A stretch of DNA of 64,000 nucleotides from Petroclostridium xylanilyticum (GCF_002252565.1 NZ_NPML01000012.1:1-64000); one strand, 5' to 3'; positions 35,733 to 44,821 are shown, numbered from the stretch's first letter. A program made the numbers and translations. The notes: a model not told the origin generated them from the sequence alone.

Positions 35733-35890
35733 TAGGGACGGTTCTCATTGTCAAGATTTGCTAACAGCAGTTCTATTAATACCTGTTATCCTGAAATATA
35801 TCCAGAGCAGACATACCCTCTGTTTCCCTAGCTCTGTTCATATCAACAAGAACCGTCCCCATTGTTCCCATTGTTCCCATTGTTCTTGTT
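35733..35890. repeat. GGGACGGTTCT...AGAACCGTCCC inverted repeat with CATTGTTCC tandem units
   Basis: AGGGACGGTTCTC (35734 on) faces AAGAACCGTCCCC (about 35849-35861), about 100 bp apart. Three tandem CCATTGTTC units follow (35859-35886). It lies between the truncated gene and the end of the antiporter gene and may end both transcripts. Confidence 0.6.
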
Positions 35891-35902
35891 GTTCTTTGTT
35901 CT

Positions 35903-37087
35903 TTATACCTCTGTTTCCAACAACCGGCCGGCAGATACTTTTATTCCTATCGCTCCTAATGGTGCTGTTACAAGTATGGATAAAACAGCAACCGCAAGAA
36001 TTATTTCTCCGGATTTTACCCCTAAAGACAGAGGGATGGCCCCTATTGCTGCCTGAACTGTAGCTTTTGGTATATACGATATGACACAAAACAACTTCTC
36101 TTTCCAGTTTAAATTTGTCCCTAACGTAGAGATAATGACCCCTATACTTCTTCCTATTAAACCAGCAAATATAATGACAAGTCCTTTAAGACCGGCATTG
36201 AAGGCCACCGTAATATTGACCTGTGCACCTACCAATACAAAAAGGAGTATCTCTGCAAAAATCCATATTTTATTAAATTTAACAGCTAATCTTTTTGCAA
36301 CTTCCGGTCGCTTTTCAAGGATAATGAATCCAATTGTCATAACTCCCAAAAGCCCTGCTATTTCAATCCTATTTTTCAAAACGTTTTCCAATGTCGTCAA
36401 CAATATTGAAGCGCCAAGTATATAAAGCACTTTTTTGCTATCCCTGATATGGTATTTTTTAAAGATATGTACAAATACCAGTCCTATAATAATCCCTAAA
36501 CCAATACCCAATAGGATGGATACAGGAATATTTAAAAGTTGAATTCCAATATTCACATGACTTCCGCTATATAAACCTAAAAAGGTTGTGAAAATAGTTA
36601 TTGCAAATACATCATCAATAGAAGAACCTGCAAGTATTAAGGTTGGAATCCCTTTATTGGTTCCTATCCCCTTTTCAGTAAAGTATAGCATTTGTGGAAC
36701 TACTACTGCCGGAGATACAGCTGCTATGATAAAGCCCAGAATACCTCCCTCAATAAATGAAAAACCTAAAATTCGTGTAGATACAAATGCAATGGTAAAG
36801 CCTTCTACCAACCCCGGAACAAAGCTTAATTTTATAGCAGCACTTCCGACTCTTTCCAGTTCATCCCTGCTGATGCCTAAACCTGCTCTTAACAATATGA
36901 TGATAAGAGCAATTTTTCTAAAATCGGCAGATACATTAAGGATATCCGGAGTAAGCCAGTTCAAAACGTAAGGCCCGATAATTACTCCTAAAATTAACAT
37001 TCCTAAAAGCCCGGGCAGCTTGAGTTTTGTAAACAAAGTATTTGCAAGCAGCCCCAATAATATGATAACTGCCAAACTTGTTGCCAT
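35903..37087 (-). CDS. Cation:proton antiporter (monovalent CPA family), fluoride-switch controlled
   Basis: A 394-residue inner-membrane antiporter with about 12-13 hydrophobic spans from the first residues (ATSLAVIILLGLLANTL) to the end (IILAVAVLSILVTAPLGAIG). The acidic pair in GSSIDDVFAI (about residue 155) corresponds to the ion-binding DD/ND centre of CPA antiporters, and the unwound regions AVSPAVVVP and GAIPLSLG are visible. The start is the ATG at 37085-37087, eight bases after GGAGGA. A fluoride riboswitch lies 130 bp upstream in the same orientation, so the protein probably helps cells under fluoride stress by proton/cation exchange. No TrkA regulatory domain is attached. Confidence 0.85.
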   Translation of the reverse strand: MATSLAVIILLGLLANTLFTKLKLPGLLGMLILGVIIGPYVLNWLTPDILNVSADFRKIALIIILLRAGLGISRDELERVGSAAIKLSFVPGLVEGFTIAFVSTRILGFSFIEGGILGFIIAAVSPAVVVPQMLYFTEKGIGTNKGIPTLILAGSSIDDVFAITIFTTFLGLYSGSHVNIGIQLLNIPVSILLGIGLGIIIGLVFVHIFKKYHIRDSKKVLYILGASILLTTLENVLKNRIEIAGLLGVMTIGFIILEKRPEVAKRLAVKFNKIWIFAEILLFVLVGAQVNITVAFNAGLKGLVIIFAGLIGRSIGVIISTLGTNLNWKEKLFCVISYIPKATVQAAIGAIPLSLGVKSGEIILAVAVLSILVTAPLGAIGIKVSAGRLLETEV

Positions 37088-37214
37088 AATATAATCCTCC
37101 TGTACTATTTTTAACATTTGCTTTAGTATTATTCTGCGTAAACCTTTTTCCTATGTACTTTTTCAAACCTGTTTTTCCTTTGTGGCATGTAATATGTCCA
37201 TTTTATCCCTCCCA

Positions 37215-37300
37215 ACAAAAAACTCCTACTGACAACATAAGTTCTTGTTATCAGTAGGAGTCATTAGCATCTCTGCGGTTATGGTGAACTCCATCACCAA
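37215..37300 (-). promoter_or_regulatory. Fluoride riboswitch (crcB motif) with overlapping terminator
   Basis: On the minus strand the aptamer reads GGTGATGGAGTTCACC, ATAACCGC and GCTAATGACTCCTAC (37298 down to 37254). This gives the conserved GAUGGxGUUC, the AACxGC and the UGACUCCU parts of the fluoride aptamer in order. The last segment ACTCCTAC is also the 5' arm of a terminator that pairs with GTAGGAGT (37222-37261) and ends in TTTTTTG. Binding should therefore prevent termination (an ON switch). Downstream gene: the antiporter. Confidence 0.92.
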
Positions 37301-37375
37301 ATTTATTTACAAAAAGATTATAGCACAAATTACACTAAAACATCAATAACCAAAAACAAAGTACTAATTTAACGC

Positions 37376-37603
37376 GTTGTGCTAGTTCACCTATACTCCA
37401 AGAATTAAGGAGTTCCAAGGCTAAGAGCCTGTAAATTTGCGTCTAAGGTCAGGGGACACACCTCTCCTTCGTCGAGGAATGTCCCCAATAAAGGCATCAA
37501 ACTCGCTAATCGCTCAAACAGGTGATGCGGCTTCTCCTCCGCTGCATTAACAGGCTCTAAGCCCTTCCACAATATTCTTTCCGTATAGATGAACTAGCAC
37601 AAC
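37376..37603. mobile_element. 228-bp MITE-like palindromic element
   Basis: The terminal inverted repeats GTTGTGCTAGTTCACCTATA (37376-37395) and TATAGATGAACTAGCACAAC (37584-37603) match in 19 of 20 positions. A second inner inverted pair is AAGAGCCTGT / ACAGGCTCT, and a further GGGGACA...TGTCCCC hairpin lies in the centre. It has no coding capacity. TTAA occurs just outside both ends, but a target duplication cannot be proved. It sits between the helicase stop codon and the fluoride switch. Confidence 0.65.
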
Positions 37604-37606
37604 AGA

Positions 37607-40600
37607 TTAATTTATCTCAAATAATGCCTGAATCTCCTCCTGTGTCATCTTGGACAATAAGGTTTCGCCCGGCTGTATAACTGAATTAATCATTTCCTTT
37701 TTCTTTTGCTGCAGCTCATAAATTTTTTCTTCAATGGTCCCCTTGGTAATCAATTTCATTACCTGTACAACATTTTTTTGACCTATGCGGTAAGCACGGT
37801 CGGTTGCCTGTTCCTCTACTGCCGGATTCCACCAAGGGTCAAAGTGGATGACGGTATCGGCTCCCGTAAGATTAAGGCCTGTACCTCCTGCTTTAAGAGA
37901 GATTAAAAATACTTTTCCTTCCCCACGGTTAAATGCCTGCACCATCTCCCCTCTTGTTTCAGCTTTTGTGGAGCCATCTAAATAGAAGTATTCAATATTT
38001 TGCCTGTCCAGATGCTGCCGGATGATTGCAAGCATGGAGGTGAACTGGGAGAACAATAAGATTCTGTGTCCACCTTCTATAGCATCCTCAAGAATCTCTT
38101 GAAACAGGGACATTTTTCCACTGTCCCCTTCATAGTTGTCAACAAACAGGGAAGGATGGCAGCAGAGCTGTCTTAGTCTTGTGAGTAAAGAGAGTATTTT
38201 TATCTGGCTTTTTTCAAAGCCATTCACCTCAATTTCCCTGGCAACTTCTTTTTGTGCTTCGTGCAGGTAAGCCAGGTACAGCTTTTTCTGTTCCGAAGTC
38301 ATCTCAGCAGTCATTTTACTTTCAATCTTTTTAGGCAGCTCTTTTAATACGTCTTTCTTCATTCGTCTTAAAATAAAAGGACGAATGTGCCTGCTTAACT
38401 CTTTTAATGCATGATGATCCTGATTTTTAACAATGGGAGTCTCATATTTCTTTATAAACTTTGCATGGGAGAACAAATACCCGGGCATGATAAAATCAAA
38501 AATGGACCATAACTCGGTCAGTGAATTTTCAATGGGTGTCCCTGTCAATGCAAAATATCCTCTTGCTCTAATCTGTTTAACTGATTGCGCACTTATGGTA
38601 TTAGGATTTTTAATGTGCTGTGCCTCATCTAAAAAGCAGTAAGCAAAATTCAATTCACCATACATTTCAATGTCCCGACGGATAAGAGGATAGGATGTAA
38701 TTACAAAGTCAGCATTTTCTATTTCTTTTAACTGCTCGTATCTTTCCTTCTGTACACCCGAAATTACTACTGCATTCATGTCTGGCGCAAACTTCCTTAT
38801 CTCATCCTGCCAGTTATATACCAGGGATGTTGGCGCAATCACCAGCGAAGGTCCCAGATGCTTTTCCTTTTCAGACAGCACGAATGCTATGACCTGCAGG
38901 GTCTTGCCCAACCCCATATCATCAGCCAGGATGCCTCCCATACCATAAGCTGCAAGAGTCTTTAACCATTTAAATCCGATTTTCTGGTAATCTCTTAAAA
39001 TTTGCTGCAGTTGAATTGGAACTTGAAATTCCATATCTCCTGGTTCACCAATATTTTGAACCAACTGTTTAAAAGCAAGACTCTTTTCAATATGGTGCAA
39101 ACCGGATTCCCTCAACCGGCTGTCTATATACATTGCCCGGTATTTCGGCAGTTCAACCGCTTTTTTTTCCAGATCTTTTTCCGAAATATCAAGGTGCTCC
39201 ATTAACTCTGACATTTGTTCCAGTTCCGGCACATTTAAAGGCATAAAGGACCCGTCTTTAAGCCGGTAATATTTTTTCTTTTGCTGTATTGATGCAAAAA
39301 TATTTGCCAGTTCTTCAGCCGGGATATCCTTATAGTCAAAAGTAAATTCCAGCATATTTGAATTTTCACTCAGACGTATTCCCCCTGAAAACACATGGGG
39401 GTCTCTGATTCTTATATTTTTAAACTCTTCCGAGTAGTAAATTTCTCCCTGTTCCTGCAGCTTAGGGAGCATATCACAAACGAATTTAAAGATTCTGTCT
39501 TCATCCTCCAGATAAACTTTTCCCTGATCCACTTTAAATTCCGACTGTTCAAAAGCATCCAAAATGCTTCTTTCTTTCTCCATATCCCGTACTAATATTT
39601 TATCTTTGCTTGAAGGTGCCTGCTTTCCCTGAAAAGGGTTAATGATTATATCTCCATAACAAAACTCTATTTTAGCTGAAATGCCTTCGCGAATCTTATC
39701 AAAATAAATTCTGGCCTGTAAGTCTTCCTGGTAAATGCTTTCCTCTACTTCTTTATTAATAGTTATCTGCGCTATGCTTCTGACATAGGGAAGCAATTCA
39801 GATACAAATCTTTCTTTCTGATTACCCGAAAAAATGATCTCTCTTCCCCTATTATTGACATAACTGCTGTAGAAAGGCTGAAAATATTTTCTTTGCTTTT
39901 CAGATATTTGATAAATTCTGTCTTGGAAGAAAAAATATTCGCCATCATCCGTAAGAGGAATCATTTTGTCTTTTTGACTCAAGTCCAACAATAGGTTTTC
40001 TTTTTGCTGTGTCAGTGCAAATTGCAGCGGTAAATCCTGTTCACAAATGACCATATTCCCATTTTCTCTTCCCAGTATCACAGCTTTGAAAACTCTGCCT
40101 TTTAACAATTGAAAAAGTTTCTTCAGCATTAAGGAAGATATATACACTTTTTTCCCTTTAAATACACTTGCACGGTTATATGGTGTCAAAAAGGCATCTT
40201 CCAGCATTTTTTGATGCTCATGAATCTCGAGAAGTAAATCAATAATACCCTGTTCCTCTTTCACAAAAGTATGGGATATAGGATCAAAGGTAAAGTTTTT
40301 GCCGAATTCAAGCGGTTGGTTTGATACAATACTATCAAGCAATTGCTGCATATTCTTCACAACATACAGCCTGTCTTTTCCTATACGCAGTTCAACAGAA
40401 GATAGAAGCCGGTCATAGCCCCTTTCAAGCTCATAAAGCACTTCCAATTGTATGTGTTCTTTCATTGGCTTTTCCCTAAGACCTTCAAAAAACTGAAAGA
40501 TTTCATTGGCCATACTATTATCCCGAACGAGGTGTATCACTTTATTATTTTGAAACTTCTGCTGCGCTGTTTTTAATACTGCTATAATATGCTTGCACGC

Positions 40601-40846
40601 ACCCGGATAGCCCTCAAAAGCAGGACAGGTACAGAACAAGCCGCATATTGAACCATTTTCCCCCAAAAAAATGCCTACATCATATTCTTCATTTCCTATA
40701 ACTGTTGCATCGATACGCAGGTCGTCCTCATCGAAGTCAAAATGGACAACCCGCTTGCTCATATAGTACATAAGCCCTCTTTGATAAGTTACTGAATTAG
40801 CAGCCAGATTTTCAATCATCCTGTCTGTAATTGCAATTTGAAACAT
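37607..40846 (-). CDS. SNF2-family helicase with SWIM zinc finger
   Basis: A 1079-residue SWI2/SNF2 ATPase. The N-terminal SWIM zinc motif is CTCPAFEGYPGACKH (CxCx(n)CxH, about residues 62-76). Then comes the SNF2-associated N-terminal region. The motor starts near residue 610 with Walker A DDMGLGKTLQ, motif II DEAQH, SAT-like TGTPIENS, and the C-terminal lobe with LFSQFTSM, SLKAGGTGLNL and ATDRAYRIGQ. Such proteins remodel or translocate on DNA in repair or transcription recycling. The start is the ATG at 40844-40846 after GGAAGAGGG; the 16-codon longer frame has no ribosome site. Confidence 0.93.
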   Translation of the reverse strand: MFQIAITDRMIENLAANSVTYQRGLMYYMSKRVVHFDFDEDDLRIDATVIGNEEYDVGIFLGENGSICGLFCTCPAFEGYPGACKHIIAVLKTAQQKFQNNKVIHLVRDNSMANEIFQFFEGLREKPMKEHIQLEVLYELERGYDRLLSSVELRIGKDRLYVVKNMQQLLDSIVSNQPLEFGKNFTFDPISHTFVKEEQGIIDLLLEIHEHQKMLEDAFLTPYNRASVFKGKKVYISSLMLKKLFQLLKGRVFKAVILGRENGNMVICEQDLPLQFALTQQKENLLLDLSQKDKMIPLTDDGEYFFFQDRIYQISEKQRKYFQPFYSSYVNNRGREIIFSGNQKERFVSELLPYVRSIAQITINKEVEESIYQEDLQARIYFDKIREGISAKIEFCYGDIIINPFQGKQAPSSKDKILVRDMEKERSILDAFEQSEFKVDQGKVYLEDEDRIFKFVCDMLPKLQEQGEIYYSEEFKNIRIRDPHVFSGGIRLSENSNMLEFTFDYKDIPAEELANIFASIQQKKKYYRLKDGSFMPLNVPELEQMSELMEHLDISEKDLEKKAVELPKYRAMYIDSRLRESGLHHIEKSLAFKQLVQNIGEPGDMEFQVPIQLQQILRDYQKIGFKWLKTLAAYGMGGILADDMGLGKTLQVIAFVLSEKEKHLGPSLVIAPTSLVYNWQDEIRKFAPDMNAVVISGVQKERYEQLKEIENADFVITSYPLIRRDIEMYGELNFAYCFLDEAQHIKNPNTISAQSVKQIRARGYFALTGTPIENSLTELWSIFDFIMPGYLFSHAKFIKKYETPIVKNQDHHALKELSRHIRPFILRRMKKDVLKELPKKIESKMTAEMTSEQKKLYLAYLHEAQKEVAREIEVNGFEKSQIKILSLLTRLRQLCCHPSLFVDNYEGDSGKMSLFQEILEDAIEGGHRILLFSQFTSMLAIIRQHLDRQNIEYFYLDGSTKAETRGEMVQAFNRGEGKVFLISLKAGGTGLNLTGADTVIHFDPWWNPAVEEQATDRAYRIGQKNVVQVMKLITKGTIEEKIYELQQKKKEMINSVIQPGETLLSKMTQEEIQALFEIN

Positions 40847-40933
40847 AAAATCCCTCTTCCAAAATTTAATACCAACTATATAGATTATATACAAAGACAG
40901 CTAAGTTAGGCAACAGTAGGAAAAAAATTTTAT

Positions 40934-41035
40934 TTATTCAAACCTTAAACTTATGTTCATCTCCTTTACGCCGAAACCTGCGAGTTTGAACCAGCCTTCT
41001 TTAATGCCACCTGCTGCAACATACAGATATCCTTT
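40934..41035 (-). pseudogene. C-terminal remnant of a lost gene
   Basis: In the 239-bp gap a frame of 33 codons is open between two stops and has no start codon. It reads like real protein: GYLYVAAGGIKEGWFKLAGF, then GVKEMNISLRFE and stop. It could be the end of a beta-rich secreted or carbohydrate-active protein, but no family is recognised. A chance occurrence remains possible. Confidence 0.35.
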
Positions 41036-41085
41036 TTAAGTCTTATTACATTTCAGGATAAATATTGTAAAGTTGAAAATATATA

Positions 41086-41820
41086 TCATTTCTCAACTAA
41101 ATACCGCCAATAACGTACAGGCATGCACCGGCGCTGCAGCTTTGGATTGACCCTGCTCTCAATAGCAATACTTTTAAAATACTGTTTCCAGAGTGTTTGG
41201 TAATCCTTTTCTTTTTCTTCTAAGTTTAGCTCAGAATTAACATTTATGTCAGTTATAATCCATCCCCTCTGGTTATATAAAGCCGTAAGATTTCTTTTTA
41301 CATCGTGAATTATCCAGTTTTGACCGGCAAAGCGTTTTGCAAAATGGGGGGCTACTAATCCCACAATATTGTAATCCGGCTCTATGGGGGCATAATATAT
41401 GTCACCCTCCAGGTATCTAAACCGGATTAACCCAAGCATGCGGTGTCGTTCAACGGCTACCTTCCGGCTTATGGTATGTATTTTTAAAACCCGGTCATCG
41501 GTTATATAAAGGTCAACCTCCCTCCCAACCTTCCATCCAAACCGCAAATATTGGTAAATCCATGTACCTGCACCTGCCAGTTCTGAAAGAAACACATAAA
41601 ATACATGCTGCAATGCCGATACTGATATTTTTTCCCTGATGGAATCATACACTTTATCTGCTTTTTCAATATCAGTAACAATATGTACATTTTTATAAAA
41701 CAGCTGTTCCTGTAGATTTTGTTCCGGCAGGATATTTTCAGGTATCTCATGCCGATAATAAGTTTCATAAATAGCAGTTAATAATCCTTCAAAACTTCCG
41801 TCATAAATATAATTGAGCAT
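41086..41820 (-). CDS. Putative DNA repair/metabolism protein (TIGR03915 type, DUF4130-like)
   Basis: A 244-residue protein starting MLNYIYDGSFEGLLTAIYE with a C-terminal RYWRYLVEK, matching my memory of the family that always accompanies a radical SAM protein of the next entry. The C-terminal half has the uracil-DNA-glycosylase-like/DUF4130 look (PHFAKRFAGQNWIIHDVKR). Its ATG follows the stop codon of the radical SAM gene with no gap (TGAATG), so translation is coupled. Role: proposed partner in DNA base repair or modification, not proven biochemically as far as I know. Confidence 0.82.
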   Translation of the reverse strand: MLNYIYDGSFEGLLTAIYETYYRHEIPENILPEQNLQEQLFYKNVHIVTDIEKADKVYDSIREKISVSALQHVFYVFLSELAGAGTWIYQYLRFGWKVGREVDLYITDDRVLKIHTISRKVAVERHRMLGLIRFRYLEGDIYYAPIEPDYNIVGLVAPHFAKRFAGQNWIIHDVKRNLTALYNQRGWIITDINVNSELNLEEKEKDYQTLWKQYFKSIAIESRVNPKLQRRCMPVRYWRYLVEK

Positions 41821-43134
41821 TCAAAATTCCCCCGTTATGCTGGCTAAAGTATCTTCCGGCTTTGGATCGTCCGGTAATAAAGAAAATATGGAAAGCTGTT
41901 CAAATCGGGAAGCATTATCGGGTTTTTCCTGTTTTTTTAATACCAGGCACTGCCGGATAAGCTTGTCATTTAATCCTACTTCACCGTAAAACTTCCCCTG
42001 ACAGGTTATAAAATGTTTTGCTCTCTTTAATACTACTCCAATCTTTTTGAGACTTTCATAGGATAACGGGTGGGTCCTCCTGGCAGCTACAATTTTCAAT
42101 GCAGACCTGACACCTATTCCCGGTACTCGCAAAAGCATCTCATAATCGGCGCGATTGACTTCTACCGGGAACATCCCAAGATTTCTGATGGCCCAATCGG
42201 ATTTAGGGTCTAGCTCTATGTCAAAATCAGGTTTTTGCTCATCTAATAGTTCATTTGCAGTAAAGCCATAAAACCTTAACAACCAGTCAGCCTGGTAAAG
42301 CCGGTGTTCCCTTATTAAAGGAGGCTTGGTAGTTATGCTGGGCAGATTGGGATTGCTTGCTACGGGCACATAGGCGGAGTAATACACCCTTTTTAAACTG
42401 AAACGCCGGTAAAGATTTTCTGAAAGCTTCAATATATTCAAATCTCGGTCAGGGGTAGCCCCTATAATTAATTGCGTAGTTTGTCCGGCCGGAACGAATA
42501 ATGGAACTTTTTTAAACCTTTTTTTCTCGTCATTCTTTTGTATAATCTGAGAATAAATAAAATTCATTGGTTTTACAATGGATTCCTTGCTTTTCTGGGG
42601 CGCAAGCAATTTAAGTCCCTGCTGAGACGGCAGCTCGATGTTTACACTCATACGGTCTACAAATTTCCCTGCTTCTGCAATAAGGCGAAAATCTGCACCG
42701 GGAATTCCTTTTAAATGGATGTATCCGTTAAACCGGTACTCTTCTCTCAGTTTTTTAACTGCTTTAAGTAGCAATTCCATAGTATAATCAGGACTTTTAT
42801 ATATTGCTGAACTTAAAAATAATCCTTCTATATAATTCCTCCGGTAAAAATTAATGGTTAGCTCAGCTACTTCCTCTGGAGTAAATGCGGCCCGGGGAAC
42901 ATCATTTGTTACCCTGTTTACACAGTAAGCACAATCATAAACACAGTAATTAGTCAATAATATTTTTAAGAGTGAGATACATCTTCCATCATCCGACCAA
43001 CTGTGGCAAATTCCGGCAAGGTGACCATTACCAATACCCCCGGTTTGATTTTTTCGCGAACTACCGCTAGAGGAACAAGAAACATCATACTTTGCAGCAT
43101 CTGATAAAATTTTTAATTTAGTTTGAATTTCCAT
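41821..43134 (-). CDS. Putative DNA modification/repair radical SAM protein (TIGR03916 type)
   Basis: A 437-residue radical SAM enzyme with the cluster motif CVYDCAYC (CxxxCxxC, about residue 70). A C-terminal helix-hairpin-helix DNA-binding region follows (LLRVPGIGVRSALKIVAARR, about residues 320-340). The N-terminal GGIGNGHLAGICHSWSDDGRC is characteristic. The combination of radical SAM and HhH points to chemistry on DNA. The ATG at 43132-43134 has GGAGG upstream; the longer TTG frame start overlaps it. Forms a two-gene unit with the partner downstream. Confidence 0.87.
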   Translation of the reverse strand: MEIQTKLKILSDAAKYDVSCSSSGSSRKNQTGGIGNGHLAGICHSWSDDGRCISLLKILLTNYCVYDCAYCVNRVTNDVPRAAFTPEEVAELTINFYRRNYIEGLFLSSAIYKSPDYTMELLLKAVKKLREEYRFNGYIHLKGIPGADFRLIAEAGKFVDRMSVNIELPSQQGLKLLAPQKSKESIVKPMNFIYSQIIQKNDEKKRFKKVPLFVPAGQTTQLIIGATPDRDLNILKLSENLYRRFSLKRVYYSAYVPVASNPNLPSITTKPPLIREHRLYQADWLLRFYGFTANELLDEQKPDFDIELDPKSDWAIRNLGMFPVEVNRADYEMLLRVPGIGVRSALKIVAARRTHPLSYESLKKIGVVLKRAKHFITCQGKFYGEVGLNDKLIRQCLVLKKQEKPDNASRFEQLSIFSLLPDDPKPEDTLASITGEF

Positions 43135-43232
43135 GGTAAATACCTCCAACAGGTTTATGAGAAAATTTTACCATAAAATCTTAAATAATTCAAACATATG
43201 TTCGCCTGTTTTTATATTTTTATTCACAATTC

Positions 43233-43262
43233 AGGCCGGTGACAAAGTGCTGTCACCGGCCT
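43233..43262. terminator. Perfect 12-bp hairpin after the alcohol dehydrogenase gene
   Basis: AGGCCGGTGACA pairs with TGTCACCGGCCT around AAGTGC, 16 bp past the stop of the alcohol dehydrogenase. There is no T-run on its strand, so termination strength is uncertain. Confidence 0.6.
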
Positions 43263-43278
43263 ATTACTATATCAAAGA

Positions 43279-44430
43279 TTACAGGTCATTTCCGTAGAAT
43301 GCTGCCTTATAAATCATTTTCACATCCTCAACGCTGGACTGTCTTGGATTTGTCAGTGTACATGGATCTTCAAAGGCGTTTTTAGCCATTCGGTCCAATA
43401 CTTCAAGGAATTTCTCTTCCGTAATCTCCACTTCTGTAACGTCTTTGAATGCAAGAGGTATATCCAGCTTCTTATTCAATTCTTTTAAAGCAACTGAAAG
43501 TTCTTGGAAACCAAGCTGCTTTTCAATTTCTTCATATTTATTTGTTGCCTTACGGTTATACTGTACAATATAAGGAAGCAGGATGGCATTCGCTAAACCA
43601 TGGGTAACACCAAACTCTCCTCCAATTTTGTGTGCCAGGCTGTGTACCAATCCCAAAGAAGAGTTGGTAAATGCCATTCCGGATAAGGTGGATGCGTTAT
43701 GCATATCGGTTCTCGCTTGCAAATCTTTACCGTTTTGATATGCAACCGGTAACTGTCTAAACACCAATTTAATTGCCTCCATAGCCAATGGGTCTGTATA
43801 ACTCGTTGCATTTGTTGATACATAGGCTTCTATCGCATGAGTCATTACATCTAATCCGGTATTGGCAGTAATATGTGGAGGCATGGTTGCAGGAAGTCTT
43901 GAATCAAGAATAGCAATATCCGGAGTGATTTCATAGGATACAATCGGATATTTAATATGTTTTTGAGTATCGGTAATTACTGAAAATGCTGTAATTTCAG
44001 AAGCAGTTCCACTGGTAGATGGAATAGCAACAAACTGTGCTTTATTTCTTAATTTTGGCATAGAACCCGGCTCGATAATATCCTCAAATTTTAACTCCGG
44101 ATATTCATAAAATGCCCACATTACTTTAGCCGCATCCAGTGCAGACCCTCCGCCGATTGCTACAATCCAGTCCGGCTCGAATTCTAACATAGCCTTGCCA
44201 CCCTTGATTACTGTTTCAATCGATGGATTAGGTTCTACTCCGTCAAATATTTCTACTTCCATTCCGGCTTTTTCCAGATGCATTTTTGCTTCATCCAGAA
44301 AACCAAAACGTTTCATTGAATTTCCGCCTGTTACCAGCATTGCTTTTTTACCTTTTAATTGTGCTAAATATCCTAGTGTCCCCTCACCAAATACAATATC
44401 CTTTGGTACTCTAAACCATTGCAGATTCAT
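43279..44430 (-). CDS. Iron-containing alcohol dehydrogenase
   Basis: A 383-residue group III alcohol dehydrogenase. The NAD(P)-binding GGGSALDAAK (about residue 96), the metal site D in TGLDVMTHAIEAYVS (about 195), HSLAHKIGGEFGVTHG (His ligands near 263 and 277) and a further His-containing NPRQSSVEDV end are as in butanol/1,3-propanediol dehydrogenases. It reduces aldehydes to alcohols in fermentation; the substrate is not fixed by sequence. The ATG has GAGGGGAT upstream. A single-gene unit flanked by hairpins. Confidence 0.93.
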   Translation of the reverse strand: MNLQWFRVPKDIVFGEGTLGYLAQLKGKKAMLVTGGNSMKRFGFLDEAKMHLEKAGMEVEIFDGVEPNPSIETVIKGGKAMLEFEPDWIVAIGGGSALDAAKVMWAFYEYPELKFEDIIEPGSMPKLRNKAQFVAIPSTSGTASEITAFSVITDTQKHIKYPIVSYEITPDIAILDSRLPATMPPHITANTGLDVMTHAIEAYVSTNATSYTDPLAMEAIKLVFRQLPVAYQNGKDLQARTDMHNASTLSGMAFTNSSLGLVHSLAHKIGGEFGVTHGLANAILLPYIVQYNRKATNKYEEIEKQLGFQELSVALKELNKKLDIPLAFKDVTEVEITEEKFLEVLDRMAKNAFEDPCTLTNPRQSSVEDVKMIYKAAFYGNDL

Positions 44431-44671
44431 TTAATAATCCCCTCTCTTGTCATTACATTTGCTTTAGACAATGTTATTTACTGACAACTGACTTTAAAAC
44501 AATTTACTAACTATAAGTTTTTAATTGGTATTATATATAAGTTATTGCTAGTTAATTTTTTAACTAACTATTTATAATATATATCAGTTTTGCTTTTGCA
44601 TCAACTTACAGTTATTTATGGAACTGGTAAATGAAAAACCCTTCATATTATTAGATACGGTTTTTAACAAG
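44431..44671. other. AT-rich promoter region of the alcohol dehydrogenase
   Basis: Holds inverted TTTACTAACTATAAG / TAACTAACTATTTATAA tracts (44509-44575) that may be operator or promoter sequences. No gene is visible. Confidence 0.35.
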
Positions 44672-44782
44672 TTAGGAAATCCTGTTATCTATATCAGCCT
44701 TAATTAAATCTCCTACAAAGGATAATTCCCCTATACCTTTGACTATAGGCAAACTGTTTACCTCCTGCCCCTTCTTATCTAT
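44672..44782 (-). pseudogene. Possible gene remnant, 36 codons without a start
   Basis: A minus-strand frame reads DKKGQEVNSLPIVKGIGELS, then FVGDLIKADIDNRIS and stop. It looks protein-like but begins inside the terminator of the YjbQ gene and has no start codon. Either a decayed C-terminal fragment or chance. Confidence 0.25.
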
Positions 44783-44821
44783 AAAAAAAGGGGCGGCTTC
44801 AAAAACAAAATATACGCCCTT
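44783..44821 (-). terminator. Intrinsic terminator of the YjbQ gene
   Basis: On the minus strand AAGGGCG...CCGCCCCTT forms a stem followed by TTTTTT, 18 bp after the stop codon at 44839. Confidence 0.7.
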
